Part shown: piece by piece, positions 24,493 through 34,144 of the stretch
Layout of the letters: each line of letters opens with the position of its first letter
How positions within the stretch are numbered: position 1 is the stretch's first letter
NCBI GenBank assembly: GCA_930990645.1
Contig: CAKNQJ010000009.1
Location: 1 to 34,471 of the forward strand
DNA: 34,471 nucleotides
Reading direction: 5' to 3'
DNA from: an uncultured Clostridium sp.
Lineage (GTDB): Bacteria; Bacillota; Clostridia; TANB77; CAG-508
Made by a program: the position numbers and the translations under genes
The notes under the pieces: generated by a model
The model's database searches: none
What the model was told of the DNA's origin: nothing
What the model saw: the letters and a program-made list of their open reading frames with translations, nothing else

Positions 24493-24824
24493 TGCTACTT
24501 AAAGATTTAACTAAGGTGTGGGTATCTGAATATCAAAAAGTAAACGACCACGGAGAAACAAAAAAAGTGTGGAAGTTTAAAAGCATTGCCTACTTAAACT
24601 TACAACAAGATTTAAACGAATTAGACAGAAACAGTGCAGGAGAAGTAGATTATAGTATAGAAAATGCAAGAACTGATATGGACTACGATATACAAAAAGG
24701 TAATGGAATATCGCTTATAGATATATCAAAGCTTGACAGTTTTATACCAGACTACACTGTAACTGATTGTCCTAAAATAGGAAATACCACTTTGTATAAA
24801 TTGGAGAAATATAATGGCGATTAA
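24492..24824 (+). CDS. Head-closure protein
   Basis: Position; beta-rich small protein. Confidence 0.6.
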   Translation: MLLKDLTKVWVSEYQKVNDHGETKKVWKFKSIAYLNLQQDLNELDRNSAGEVDYSIENARTDMDYDIQKGNGISLIDISKLDSFIPDYTVTDCPKIGNTTLYKLEKYNGD

Positions 24825-25356
24825 ATTAAAATGTAAAATAAAAGCAAAACATAATTTTAAAAGATTTGAACAAATAGAAAAGAAACTTCCACAGGCAATA
24901 AAAACTGGAATAGAAGAAGTATTAAAAAATCTACAGACAGAAGCTATAAGGCTTGAAAAAGGGCATAATAAAGAGGGCATTATAGTAGATAGAGTAGATT
25001 TATCTACAGGAGAAATAAAAGGAAGAGTATACGCTGACCCTACTAAATTTATGAGTAGTGGTCAGTCTTATTTATGGTTTGAATATTTTGGAACAGGACA
25101 GTATGCTGAACAAGAACACGTTGGAACTACTAAGCACTTTATAGAAAGTGGATATACAGAGTGGTTTATTCCAGTAAATAAAGTAGAAAAACCTTTAGGA
25201 TTTCCTAAGGTGGAAATACAAGGAATGCAATTCTATATAGCTTATGGACAAGCTCCAAATCACTTTCTAAGTGATGCAGAGTTTAAGACAAGAGACTACA
25301 ATATAGAAACAGTAGAAAAACAAATATATGAAATGTTGAAAGGAGTTTGCAAATGA
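24814..25356 (+). CDS. HK97 gp10-like / minor capsid protein
   Basis: KTGIEEVLKNLQTEAIRLEKGH...WFEYFGTGQYAEQ. Confidence 0.7.
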   Translation: MAIKLKCKIKAKHNFKRFEQIEKKLPQAIKTGIEEVLKNLQTEAIRLEKGHNKEGIIVDRVDLSTGEIKGRVYADPTKFMSSGQSYLWFEYFGTGQYAEQEHVGTTKHFIESGYTEWFIPVNKVEKPLGFPKVEIQGMQFYIAYGQAPNHFLSDAEFKTRDYNIETVEKQIYEMLKGVCK

Positions 25357-25760
25357 TACATGAATTTAGTACAAAAGATATGTCAGATTTATTATATGAT
25401 GACTTATCTACAATTCAAGATAATGCAGGAATAAATACAGAAGTAGTATTAACAACGCCTACAACTGAAAGTACATTCCCATGTCGCGTAATAGACACGC
25501 CACTTGAAAGTATAAATAACACTAACAATGCAACTCCTATAAGGAAAACATTTCAAGTATCTATAGAACATTGGGATAACAAGCAAAGAGTTTGTATGGA
25601 AATGGCAAATAACACAGATAAACAATTACAGAAAAGAAATTTTACAAGGACTAATTCTAGTCCTATTATTTTTGACCAAATAACAAAAAAATATAGATTT
25701 GTAACTACATATGAAGTTCGTTGGAATGCTCTAACGAACTCTTTTAGTTATATAAGATAA
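25347..25760 (+). CDS. Tail completion/terminator protein
   Basis: Position; FQVSIEHWDNKQRVCMEMANNTDKQLQKRNFTRT. Confidence 0.65.
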   Translation: MQMIHEFSTKDMSDLLYDDLSTIQDNAGINTEVVLTTPTTESTFPCRVIDTPLESINNTNNATPIRKTFQVSIEHWDNKQRVCMEMANNTDKQLQKRNFTRTNSSPIIFDQITKKYRFVTTYEVRWNALTNSFSYIR

Positions 25761-25785
25761 AAATTTTATAAAGGAGGAATGAAAT

Positions 25786-26247
25786 ATGGCAGGAGATACA
25801 CCATATTCAACAATGTTGAGCAAATTATATTATTCTGAAAGTAAAACTGGGGAGAAAACACAAGTCGCTTATGTACAAGAAATTCCAGAATTTGACCCAG
25901 CACCAGAAGGAATTGAATGGAGTGCATTAGATACAGATTTTACTGGACAAGTTCCTGGAAGAAGAAGCGCTGATACTATTGCTATTCCAGTATTGTTTAC
26001 AGAGGAACAGCACGACACTTTAAAAGCTTTAGACAAAGCAACAGATTATTGGTGGTTTATAGAATTACCATCTGAAACTGCTAGTCAAACTGGTAAACCA
26101 GTAGTATTCTATTTCCAAGCAAAAGTGAGACTTGGAATGGCAGCATTAAGCGTAGATGAAATGTTACAAGAAACTTTAACACTATATAAATCAACAGCTG
26201 TTGAGGAAAGTAAAGGTTTGCCAACTGCTTCTGGAGTAGGTGGATAA
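25786..26247 (+). CDS. Major tail protein
   Basis: Position; YSTMLSKLYYSE...IEWSALDTDFTGQVPGRRSADTIAIPVLFTEEQHDTLKAL. Confidence 0.8.
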   Translation: MAGDTPYSTMLSKLYYSESKTGEKTQVAYVQEIPEFDPAPEGIEWSALDTDFTGQVPGRRSADTIAIPVLFTEEQHDTLKALDKATDYWWFIELPSETASQTGKPVVFYFQAKVRLGMAALSVDEMLQETLTLYKSTAVEESKGLPTASGVGG

Positions 26248-26262
26248 TAAAATAATACGAGA

Positions 26263-26766
26263 ATGTCTGAAAAATGGCATTCTCCTTTTTGCAAAGAGGA
26301 GAAAGGAAGATTTAAAATGATATTAGAAACAAAAAAACAGAAAATTAACTTAGTACTAAGAACAAGAAAAATAGCAGATATTGCTAAAAAATTAGAAGGA
26401 AAAAATTTCGAAGATGTATACTTTAAAGCAATGAATGAATTTGATTTAGAAGCTTTAAGCAAAATAATATACATTTTAGCAGAGAATGAAGATAAGACAA
26501 GTTCATTTAAAAGTAATGCAGACGTGTATGACTTTATAGATGACTATATGGAAGAAAATAAAAAAACATACAAAGATATATTTACAGAGATAGCTGAGGA
26601 TATAAATAAAGAAGGTTTTTTCAACAGCAAGATGACAAAGGAACAATTAAAAGACAAGATGTCAAGTCCTTTATCGTCAATGAATATGAACGAAGTTATA
26701 AAGAACTCAGCAGAAAAGGCAATAGCCAAAGTAGCAGAGCAAGAATTTCAAGGATACAGGGCATAG
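26263..26766 (+). CDS. Tail assembly chaperone (gpG-like), zero frame; functional start probably ATG 26317
   Basis: Between major tail protein and tape measure; MILETKKQKINLVLRTRKIADIAKKLEGKNFEDVYFKAMNEFDLEALSKIIYILAE. Confidence 0.75.
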   Translation: MSEKWHSPFCKEEKGRFKMILETKKQKINLVLRTRKIADIAKKLEGKNFEDVYFKAMNEFDLEALSKIIYILAENEDKTSSFKSNADVYDFIDDYMEENKKTYKDIFTEIAEDINKEGFFNSKMTKEQLKDKMSSPLSSMNMNEVIKNSAEKAIAKVAEQEFQGYRA

Positions 26767-27116
26767 AAGATTTAATAACTAATATTAAGTTAGCAAATAA
26801 TTTAAACGATTTAGTATATGCTTTAGAGCCATTAGCTTATTATTTTTGTATGAAACCAGATGAGTTTTGGAATTGTGAATATAGATATATAAATATATTT
26901 TTGCAAACTAATATGATTAGAATATTAGACGACTTTAAAATGCAGATAATGCTACAAGAAGCAGTAACAGATAAGCTAATAAAAGCAGATAGTATGAGTA
27001 AAAGACCAAAAATAATTCCATTAAAGAAGATGTTTGCTAAATTATTTGAAACAGAACCTAAGATACACTATCAATCTCCACAAGAGCAAATTGCAAGACT
27101 ACGAAAACTAAAATAA
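26622..27116 (+). CDS. Tail assembly chaperone -1 frame extension (gpGT-like)
   Basis: -1 frame open from T TTT TTC (26616-26622) to 27116 with no convincing start; ...GIEDLITNIKLANNLNDLVYALEPLAYYFCMKPDEFWNCEYRYI. Confidence 0.65.
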   Translation, partial: QQQDDKGTIKRQDVKSFIVNEYERSYKELSRKGNSQSSRARISRIQGIEDLITNIKLANNLNDLVYALEPLAYYFCMKPDEFWNCEYRYINIFLQTNMIRILDDFKMQIMLQEAVTDKLIKADSMSKRPKIIPLKKMFAKLFETEPKIHYQSPQEQIARLRKLK

Positions 27117-27119
27117 GTA

Positions 27120-27148
27120 TTGCAAAATTTGTGAAATAATGGTATAGT
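27120..27148 (+). promoter_or_regulatory. Sigma-A-like moron promoter
   Basis: TTGCAA, 17 bp, TATAGT; spacer nearly identical to the promoter at 15539. Confidence 0.7.
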
Positions 27149-27154
27149 TTTACT

Positions 27155-27733
27155 ATGGAGGGGATTAATATGACCATAGAAGAGGCTATTGAAAAAAGTG
27201 GAACAAAAAATATACTTGCCAAAGCTTCAACTAAATATGCACAAAAAATGATACAGGCTGACGAAGAAGTTTTATATGCGATTAATACAAATGTTGTAAT
27301 TGAAGATAACAATAAAACATTGATAAACAAAAAAATAGGCGGAGCATTTAATTTGAAAGGAGCAATAAATGGTGTAATAGCAATTACAGATAAAAGAATA
27401 TTTTTTTGTAATTCTACGCTAGGTAGTACAAACTTAAAACAAATTCTTATAAAAGATATACAATCTATTGATGAAAATATCAATGGACTTACAAAAACAG
27501 GACAGTTAAGAATATGCGGAATTACAGATACATTCTTAATAAACATTTATAAAGAAAATATAGGTGAAGAGATAAAGCAGATTATATATAATTTACAGAC
27601 ACAAGACAATTATAGCAATTATAGTAATAATATTTCACAGGCTGACGAAATAATGAAATTTAAAAAATTGTTAGACGAAGGAATAATTACCCAAGAAGAA
27701 TTTGAAAGAAAAAAACAAGAATTGTTAAAATAG
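27155..27733 (+). CDS. Bacterial PH-like domain plus C-terminal SHOCT domain protein
   Basis: GVIAITDKRIFFCNSTLGSTNLKQILIKDIQSIDE...; C-terminal EIMKFKKLLDEGIITQEEFERKKQELLK. Confidence 0.82.
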   Translation: MEGINMTIEEAIEKSGTKNILAKASTKYAQKMIQADEEVLYAINTNVVIEDNNKTLINKKIGGAFNLKGAINGVIAITDKRIFFCNSTLGSTNLKQILIKDIQSIDENINGLTKTGQLRICGITDTFLINIYKENIGEEIKQIIYNLQTQDNYSNYSNNISQADEIMKFKKLLDEGIITQEEFERKKQELLK

Positions 27734-27742
27734 GAGAAAAAT

Positions 27743-28339
27743 ATGTTTCACTTATTATTGTTTTTATTTTGTTTTCCTTTTTATGTTATGTATTGGGCAA
27801 TCAAAGTACTTTTTTATGCAATAACTGTAATTGTCAGTTTTATAATTAATTTAATTCAAATATCTTCCCAATCGAATATTAGGGAAGATATAATTAAAAA
27901 CAATGAGAAAAAAACTGTAAAAAGAACTTATGGAGAGATACGAGATGAAGGCAACAGTAATATACAATCAAATAAATATATTGATTTATATGACTTGAAT
28001 AAAAAAACAAAAAATAAAAATGATGATGTTGATAACAAAAATTATAAATTTGAACTTACAGAATTATCGGATTTAGAATGCAAAATCACAATCGAAAAAA
28101 TACAAGAATTGTATAAAGAATGTGGTTTTCAAATTAAAGTAGTAGGTGTAGAAAAAAAGAAATATCTAACAGAATATGAACTAATTTTTCCAAATGAAAT
28201 TAGCCAATATGAAATCTTGTCTATATCTGATAAGATAATAGAAAACTTCTCAATTGATGGAGTAAGAATAATAAAAGCTAATAAGAATAATAGGATAGTG
28301 ATACAAGTACCACTAAAATATGAAAAACATCTACATTAA
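27743..28339 (+). CDS. Membrane-anchored hypothetical protein
   Basis: N-terminal hydrophobic segments, RBS TAGGAGAA. Confidence 0.6.
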   Translation: MFHLLLFLFCFPFYVMYWAIKVLFYAITVIVSFIINLIQISSQSNIREDIIKNNEKKTVKRTYGEIRDEGNSNIQSNKYIDLYDLNKKTKNKNDDVDNKNYKFELTELSDLECKITIEKIQELYKECGFQIKVVGVEKKKYLTEYELIFPNEISQYEILSISDKIIENFSIDGVRIIKANKNNRIVIQVPLKYEKHLH

Positions 28340-28368
28340 TGGATGTGATTTTTGGAAAGTAGTCAGAT

Positions 28369-28404
28369 AAAAAAGCATCAGTATTAATTTACTGGTGCTT
28401 TTAT
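28369..28404 (+). terminator. Intrinsic terminator ending the moron
   Basis: AAAAGCATCAGTA-ttaatt-TACTGGTGCTTTTATT. Confidence 0.85.
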
Positions 28405-28419
28405 TATGCCCGAAAAGAG

Positions 28420-31107
28420 GTGATTAAGATAACAGTTGAAGAATTAGACATAGTTGTACAAGCTAGTGTTGAACAAGCATTAACAGAATTTAAGAAAATA
28501 GTACCTCAATTAAAGAAAACTATAAAACAAGTTGAAGACAACTTAAATAATGTTGATACTAAAGGAATGACTAATAAAGTTCAACAAGCAGTACAACAAG
28601 TAAAACAGAAAATAAATGAAGTAAAAAATACTAGTATAGATAAACAACTACAATCACAATTTGATAAAGCTGGAGCTAGCGTACAAAAATACCAAGGCCA
28701 ATTAGATCAAGTTAAAGAAAAACTGCGACAAGTGTATGCAGAGATGGACAATATACAAGCTAATACCTGGAAGGCATATACGCCAGATGGTGTAGAGTTG
28801 GGAAATAAGGCAATAGAACCTGCTGTAAATAATGACTTAGCAAGTAATAAACAATATCAAAGTTTATCTAAAGAAGCTACGAAACTAGAACAACAAATAA
28901 TGGATATTAATAATAAATTAAATGATACTAAGCAACAATATAGTCAAATAGCAGGGCAAATACAACAAGTAAATACTAAACAAAGTATATGGGGAAGAGC
29001 AATAGAAAAGGTACAAAACAGTATTAATAGTTTAAGAAATAGCACATCAAAGATAAAAGGAGCATTTAACCAATTGCCGAATATAACAAATAAGATAAAT
29101 ACTAAAATTACTCAAATGGGTAAAGGATTAAAGCAGGGGCTAGGACATATTTTAAGATATGCAGGAGCCCTTTTATCTTTGCAAACAATATATTCTGTAT
29201 TAAGTGGTTCAGCAAATGCTTGGCTTACTAGTCAAAACGCAGGAGCGCAGCAATTACAGGCAAACATAGATTATTTAAAGACAAGTTTTGGCAGTATACT
29301 AGCGCCAGTAATTGAATATGTAGTTAATTTAGTGTATCAACTAATGAAGGCAATACAAAGCTTAGTATATGCTTTAAGTGGAGTAAATATATTTGCTAAT
29401 TCAAGTGCAAAAGCTTATGCTAGTATGGCAAGCAGTGCAAAAGAGGCTAATAAGCAAACTAAACAGTTGTCTGGAGTACATAGCGAAATAAATAATATAT
29501 CTAGCAATGATAGTAGCTCTAGTGGAAGTGGTGGAAGTACGGCGCCAAGTTTTGATTTATCACAAATAGATAGTCAAATGAGTCCACTAGCTAAAAAGTT
29601 ATATGACTTCTTTAAACCACTTGTGGATAGCTGGAATAAATATGGAAAAACAGTTATAGATGCAGTAAAAAATGCAATAAATGGAATAATAACTAGCGTT
29701 AGTGTTATGTGGAAAAGTGTAGAAAATATTATTACGAATGGAACTGTTTACTCAATATTAGCTAATATTTTAAATTCAATAGGAGAAATAGGTCAAGCTT
29801 GGGCAAATGCGTGGACAAGTAATAATAATGGCACCAAAGTAATACAAGGATTTGCTAATATGATAAATGATATTACTCAGGCTATTTTAAACTTAGTGTC
29901 TAGTACTGGTTTCCAAAACTTTTTAGACGGAATATTAAGTGCATTTAGTGGAATAGTGCAATTTCTAGAGCCAATTGTATCAGGATTTTCAGAAATGGCT
30001 GGAATAATATTAGAAATAGTAATGTCTACAATAGGTGATTTATTAACCACAATAGGAAATGCTTTACAAGCAATAGCACAAAACGAAACAGCCTCAGCTG
30101 TTTTGAAAGCAGTAGGAGAGGCAATTGCAATTATTGTTGCAGCCATTGTATTATGGAATGTTGCTCAAGCAATATTAAATGGACTTATGACAGTATTTAC
30201 GGCTCTAACATCACCGATAACATTAATTATTCTAGGTATTGTTGCTGCTATTGCAGCAATTATTTTGATTATACAAAATTGGGGTAGTATTTCAGAATGG
30301 TTTGGAAACTTATGGACATCAATTTGCACTACATTGCAAGGTGTATGGAACAATGTAAAAGAGTTTTTTGTTAATTGTTGGCAAAGTATATGTGATACAG
30401 CAACAGTTGTATGGAATAGTATAAAAGACTTCTTTGTAAATATATGGACAAATATATCAACATTTTTCAGTAATATCTGGAATGGCATAAAAGAAACAGC
30501 AAGTAATATCTGGAATGAAATTAAGACAGCTATAAGCAATGTAATTAATGGAATAAAAACTACAATATCAAATGTATTAAACACAATAAAAACAGTATGG
30601 AACAATATCTGGAATGGTATAAAAAATACAGTAATAAATATATGGAATGGTATTTGGGGAGCAATTAAATCTATTATAAACTCTATATTAGGAGGTATAG
30701 AGGGAATGATAAATGGAGTTGTGAGTGTAATAAATATATTGTTAGGCGGTATAAGTGATGTAGCAAGCGCAGCTGGTTCTTTAATAGGTTTAGATCCAAT
30801 AAACCTAAGATTAAATCCTGTATCATTGCCACGTTTAGCAAAAGGTGCAGTATTAACAGTACCAACGGTTGCTGAAATGGCAGAATATCCAGGAGCAAGT
30901 CAAAACCCAGAAATTGTGACACCGCAAAATATTATGGAAGAGACATTTGACAAAGTTCTTGCAAGATACCAAGATAATGATAATAGTCAACCTATTAATT
31001 TAGCTGTATATGTAGGAAATGCAAAACTAGGACAAATATTACTAGATGATTTAAGAAATATGAAAAGAAGAAGCGGAAAAGATATTGAAGCTTTAGTAGG
31101 AGGATAG
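28420..31107 (+). CDS. Tape measure protein
   Basis: 895 aa coiled-coil then TM-rich, Trp-periodic region (WNNVKEFFVNCWQSICDTATVVWNSIKDFFVNIW). Confidence 0.95.
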   Translation: MIKITVEELDIVVQASVEQALTEFKKIVPQLKKTIKQVEDNLNNVDTKGMTNKVQQAVQQVKQKINEVKNTSIDKQLQSQFDKAGASVQKYQGQLDQVKEKLRQVYAEMDNIQANTWKAYTPDGVELGNKAIEPAVNNDLASNKQYQSLSKEATKLEQQIMDINNKLNDTKQQYSQIAGQIQQVNTKQSIWGRAIEKVQNSINSLRNSTSKIKGAFNQLPNITNKINTKITQMGKGLKQGLGHILRYAGALLSLQTIYSVLSGSANAWLTSQNAGAQQLQANIDYLKTSFGSILAPVIEYVVNLVYQLMKAIQSLVYALSGVNIFANSSAKAYASMASSAKEANKQTKQLSGVHSEINNISSNDSSSSGSGGSTAPSFDLSQIDSQMSPLAKKLYDFFKPLVDSWNKYGKTVIDAVKNAINGIITSVSVMWKSVENIITNGTVYSILANILNSIGEIGQAWANAWTSNNNGTKVIQGFANMINDITQAILNLVSSTGFQNFLDGILSAFSGIVQFLEPIVSGFSEMAGIILEIVMSTIGDLLTTIGNALQAIAQNETASAVLKAVGEAIAIIVAAIVLWNVAQAILNGLMTVFTALTSPITLIILGIVAAIAAIILIIQNWGSISEWFGNLWTSICTTLQGVWNNVKEFFVNCWQSICDTATVVWNSIKDFFVNIWTNISTFFSNIWNGIKETASNIWNEIKTAISNVINGIKTTISNVLNTIKTVWNNIWNGIKNTVINIWNGIWGAIKSIINSILGGIEGMINGVVSVINILLGGISDVASAAGSLIGLDPINLRLNPVSLPRLAKGAVLTVPTVAEMAEYPGASQNPEIVTPQNIMEETFDKVLARYQDNDNSQPINLAVYVGNAKLGQILLDDLRNMKRRSGKDIEALVGG

Positions 31108-31111
31108 ATAT

Positions 31112-31528
31112 ATGTTATGGAAAAAAGGAAATCAAGTATTACAAACACCATCTACATACAGTGCTGACATTGAAGATACAGACAATGACAGTTATACAAG
31201 TATAGTAGACGGTAGCTTAATTGATAATCCTATTGCAGTTGGAATGCTAAAACTTTCTATGTCCTGGGACTTAAATTCAGAAGAAGAGGCAGAGGAATTA
31301 ATGCAAATCACATATGCAAATCCTCTTATCTTAACAATAAAAGTTCCTGTTGTGCAAGGGGGATTATTACAAAATGCGAAATTTAGAGTTTCAAAAAGAA
31401 AAGTAGAAATGATAGATACCGAAAAGGGAGAGAGTACTTCAAACACAAGATGGAAGTGCTCTTTTAATTTAATGCAAAAAGAATTAACAGAGGCACAAAA
31501 ACAAGCAGTAGAGGAGGCTAATAGTTAA
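31112..31528 (+). CDS. Phage tail protein (distal tail region)
   Basis: Position after tape measure. Confidence 0.65.
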   Translation: MLWKKGNQVLQTPSTYSADIEDTDNDSYTSIVDGSLIDNPIAVGMLKLSMSWDLNSEEEAEELMQITYANPLILTIKVPVVQGGLLQNAKFRVSKRKVEMIDTEKGESTSNTRWKCSFNLMQKELTEAQKQAVEEANS

Positions 31529-32832
31529 TGTATTCTACTAGCACAAATTATAAAAATAAAATATTAGCAGATAGTACAAGACAATTATTAAATGTATATA
31601 TAGATAGTAATAAAATAGAAGATAGATACGTTTTAGAATGTAAAATAACATATAAGTTGTTAGATAATGACGAATTTTGTTTTGGAAGCACGCAAGCTAA
31701 AACAGTTAATCTAAAGATACATAAAAATGCATTACCAGAAACATATACAAGATTTTATATAGAAAGTGGCATTGCAGGAGAAGTAGTACCAATAGGATAC
31801 TTTAACGTAGACGAAATTTCAAAGGATGATGATTATACAGTAAGCTTAACATTAATAGACGATATGTCAAAGTTTGAGTTTAATTACGATGGAAGTGCAT
31901 TAGATTATCCAGCAACAATATTAACAGTGTTACAGGATATATGTTCAAAGGCAGGAGTGGAGCTAGGCTCTACTTCTTTTTTGAATTGTAATAAACAAGT
32001 AGCAGTATACGACAACACAGTTACTGCAAGAATTTATTTAGGATATATAGCAGAACAAGCAGGTGGCTTTGCTGTTATAGGCAGAGACGGAAAACTATAT
32101 ATAAAAACAATAGGGGAAGATACAGCAGAATTAGCTTTAAGGTATTTCTCTGAATATAGTTGGGGCGAAAAATTTAAAGTGAGCAGAATTGCTTATGAAG
32201 ATGGTATACAAGACTTTAAAAAGGGTAATGAAATAAATAACACTATATGGATAAGCTCAGATAATATGTACATTGTAGATCAAGAGCAAATAGACAATAT
32301 TTATAATGAGTATCAAGACTTTGAAATATATAGCTTTAGTGGAACGTCTATTGTAGACCCAGCTTGGGACGTTGGAGATATATTGGTTATAAACGATAGA
32401 AAAATAATATATCAAGGAGAATTTGAATATAAAGGAAAATTCAAAGCAAACATATCATCCGATATTCAAGCTAAATCAAAAGAAGATACAACAGCAACGA
32501 AGATATCAGATAAAACAAAAATAAGAAGAGTGCAAAGCCAAATAGATCAAGTGGAAGGAACAATTACTCAATTAGTTCAAGAAAATGACGAATTTGAAGA
32601 AAAGTTAACACAAGTAGAACAAACAGTAGACCAAATACAGCAACAAGTATCAGACACAATTGTATATAAGCGTGAGGTAACAGGCACAACAGAGATATAT
32701 TTAGAGGACGCAGGAGAGGCAGATATATTGGAACTTGAAATACAAGGCAATAAAACATACGAAAGCAATTTGTATCCAGGAGAAAATGTATTTCCGAGTG
32801 AAAGTTTGCAACCTAATATGGAGGTGATATGA
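31528..32832 (+). CDS. Tail-tip/baseplate hub-like protein
   Basis: YLGYIAEQAGGFAVIGRDGKLYIKTIG; C-terminal coiled coil. Confidence 0.75.
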   Translation: MYSTSTNYKNKILADSTRQLLNVYIDSNKIEDRYVLECKITYKLLDNDEFCFGSTQAKTVNLKIHKNALPETYTRFYIESGIAGEVVPIGYFNVDEISKDDDYTVSLTLIDDMSKFEFNYDGSALDYPATILTVLQDICSKAGVELGSTSFLNCNKQVAVYDNTVTARIYLGYIAEQAGGFAVIGRDGKLYIKTIGEDTAELALRYFSEYSWGEKFKVSRIAYEDGIQDFKKGNEINNTIWISSDNMYIVDQEQIDNIYNEYQDFEIYSFSGTSIVDPAWDVGDILVINDRKIIYQGEFEYKGKFKANISSDIQAKSKEDTTATKISDKTKIRRVQSQIDQVEGTITQLVQENDEFEEKLTQVEQTVDQIQQQVSDTIVYKREVTGTTEIYLEDAGEADILELEIQGNKTYESNLYPGENVFPSESLQPNMEVI

Positions 32833-32833
32833 G

Positions 32834-34144
32834 GTGCAATATAAGATTATAGTAGATAAACAACCTAGTTCTAATCCTTCAAGTGAAAAGAAAGAATACA
32901 TAATTGACATAGAAGAATTACGAGTAAGAGGAGACGTATACGATAGCATAGTTATAACAAAAGATGAAGATTATGTAATGAGAAGGTTATCACTAAGTGA
33001 ATATGGTGTACTAAGCGTATTAGAAGAAGAAATAAAAGAGCCTCTTTTAGATATAAATATAGAGCTGTTTGAGGGCGATAATTACATATATTTATCAGAT
33101 ATACAGGGGAATAAGTTTTATGCAGAGTACTTAATCAAAAATGATTTTAACGATATATATGCAACCAAAAACGAAATGAATAGTGCAATAACACAAACAG
33201 CACAAAGTATAGAACTTAGCGTAAATCAAAAGCTTACAGGTTATTCTACAACGCAAGAAATGAACTCTGCTATACAGCAAACAGCTCAAAGTATAACAAG
33301 TTCAGTAAATCAAACTTTAACAAACTATGCAACAAATGACGATTTAGAAGATGAAGTCACACAACTTAATTCTACGATAACACAGACGGCAAGTTCGATT
33401 AACTCTACTGTATCACAAAAAGTAGGAAAAAATGAAGTAATATCAAGTATAAATCAATCAGCGGAGGCGGTTCAAATAAATGCAAATAAAATAAATTTAG
33501 ATGGAAAACAAATTAATCTAACAAGTGATAATATTAGCATTTCAAGTACAAACTTTAACGTGGATAAAAACGGCAATATGAGTTGTAATAATGCTACTAT
33601 GAACAATGCAGTAGTAGATGGAGGACAGATTAAACTAATTGATACATCTGGCGTTGGAGATGAATTTCAAATTACTTCGGATAGTTATAAATTAACGTTA
33701 GGTTCGTCAATTTTTTCTATGGGAGACATAGACCCTTCTTCAGAAGCATTTATTCACATGGATACATCTGAAAGTACAGAGCCTACTATAATGGTATCTA
33801 ATGAAGGAAATAATACTTCTTTTATAAAAGGTAGCGAAATTACTAGTCCAAAATTAACACAAACATCACTCGAAAGTATAAAGAAAAACATAAACAAATT
33901 CACTAAGAATGCAACAAACATAATAAACAATTCAGATATATATGAATACAACTTAAAATCTGACAAAGATACTGATAAGAAAATGATTGGCTTTATAATA
34001 GGAGAAAACTACAAAACACCAGCTGAGGTAATAGATAAAAATGAACAAGCAGTTAGTCTATATAGTGCGATAGGAATACTATGGAAATCAGTACAAGAAC
34101 TATCTGCTAGAGTAGAACAACTAGAGAAGGAGGTACATAAATGA
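32834..34144 (+). CDS. Phage minor structural/tail fibre-like protein
   Basis: Repeated NSAITQTAQSI.LSVNQKLT.Y units; INLTSDNISISSTNFNVDKNGNMSCNNATMNNAVVDG. Confidence 0.75.
   Translation: MQYKIIVDKQPSSNPSSEKKEYIIDIEELRVRGDVYDSIVITKDEDYVMRRLSLSEYGVLSVLEEEIKEPLLDINIELFEGDNYIYLSDIQGNKFYAEYLIKNDFNDIYATKNEMNSAITQTAQSIELSVNQKLTGYSTTQEMNSAIQQTAQSITSSVNQTLTNYATNDDLEDEVTQLNSTITQTASSINSTVSQKVGKNEVISSINQSAEAVQINANKINLDGKQINLTSDNISISSTNFNVDKNGNMSCNNATMNNAVVDGGQIKLIDTSGVGDEFQITSDSYKLTLGSSIFSMGDIDPSSEAFIHMDTSESTEPTIMVSNEGNNTSFIKGSEITSPKLTQTSLESIKKNINKFTKNATNIINNSDIYEYNLKSDKDTDKKMIGFIIGENYKTPAEVIDKNEQAVSLYSAIGILWKSVQELSARVEQLEKEVHK

Noticed and set aside
26850-27116. Independent gene starting at ATG 26850
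   Set aside because: No RBS and coding-like sequence continues upstream in the same frame, so a -1 frameshift product is more likely.
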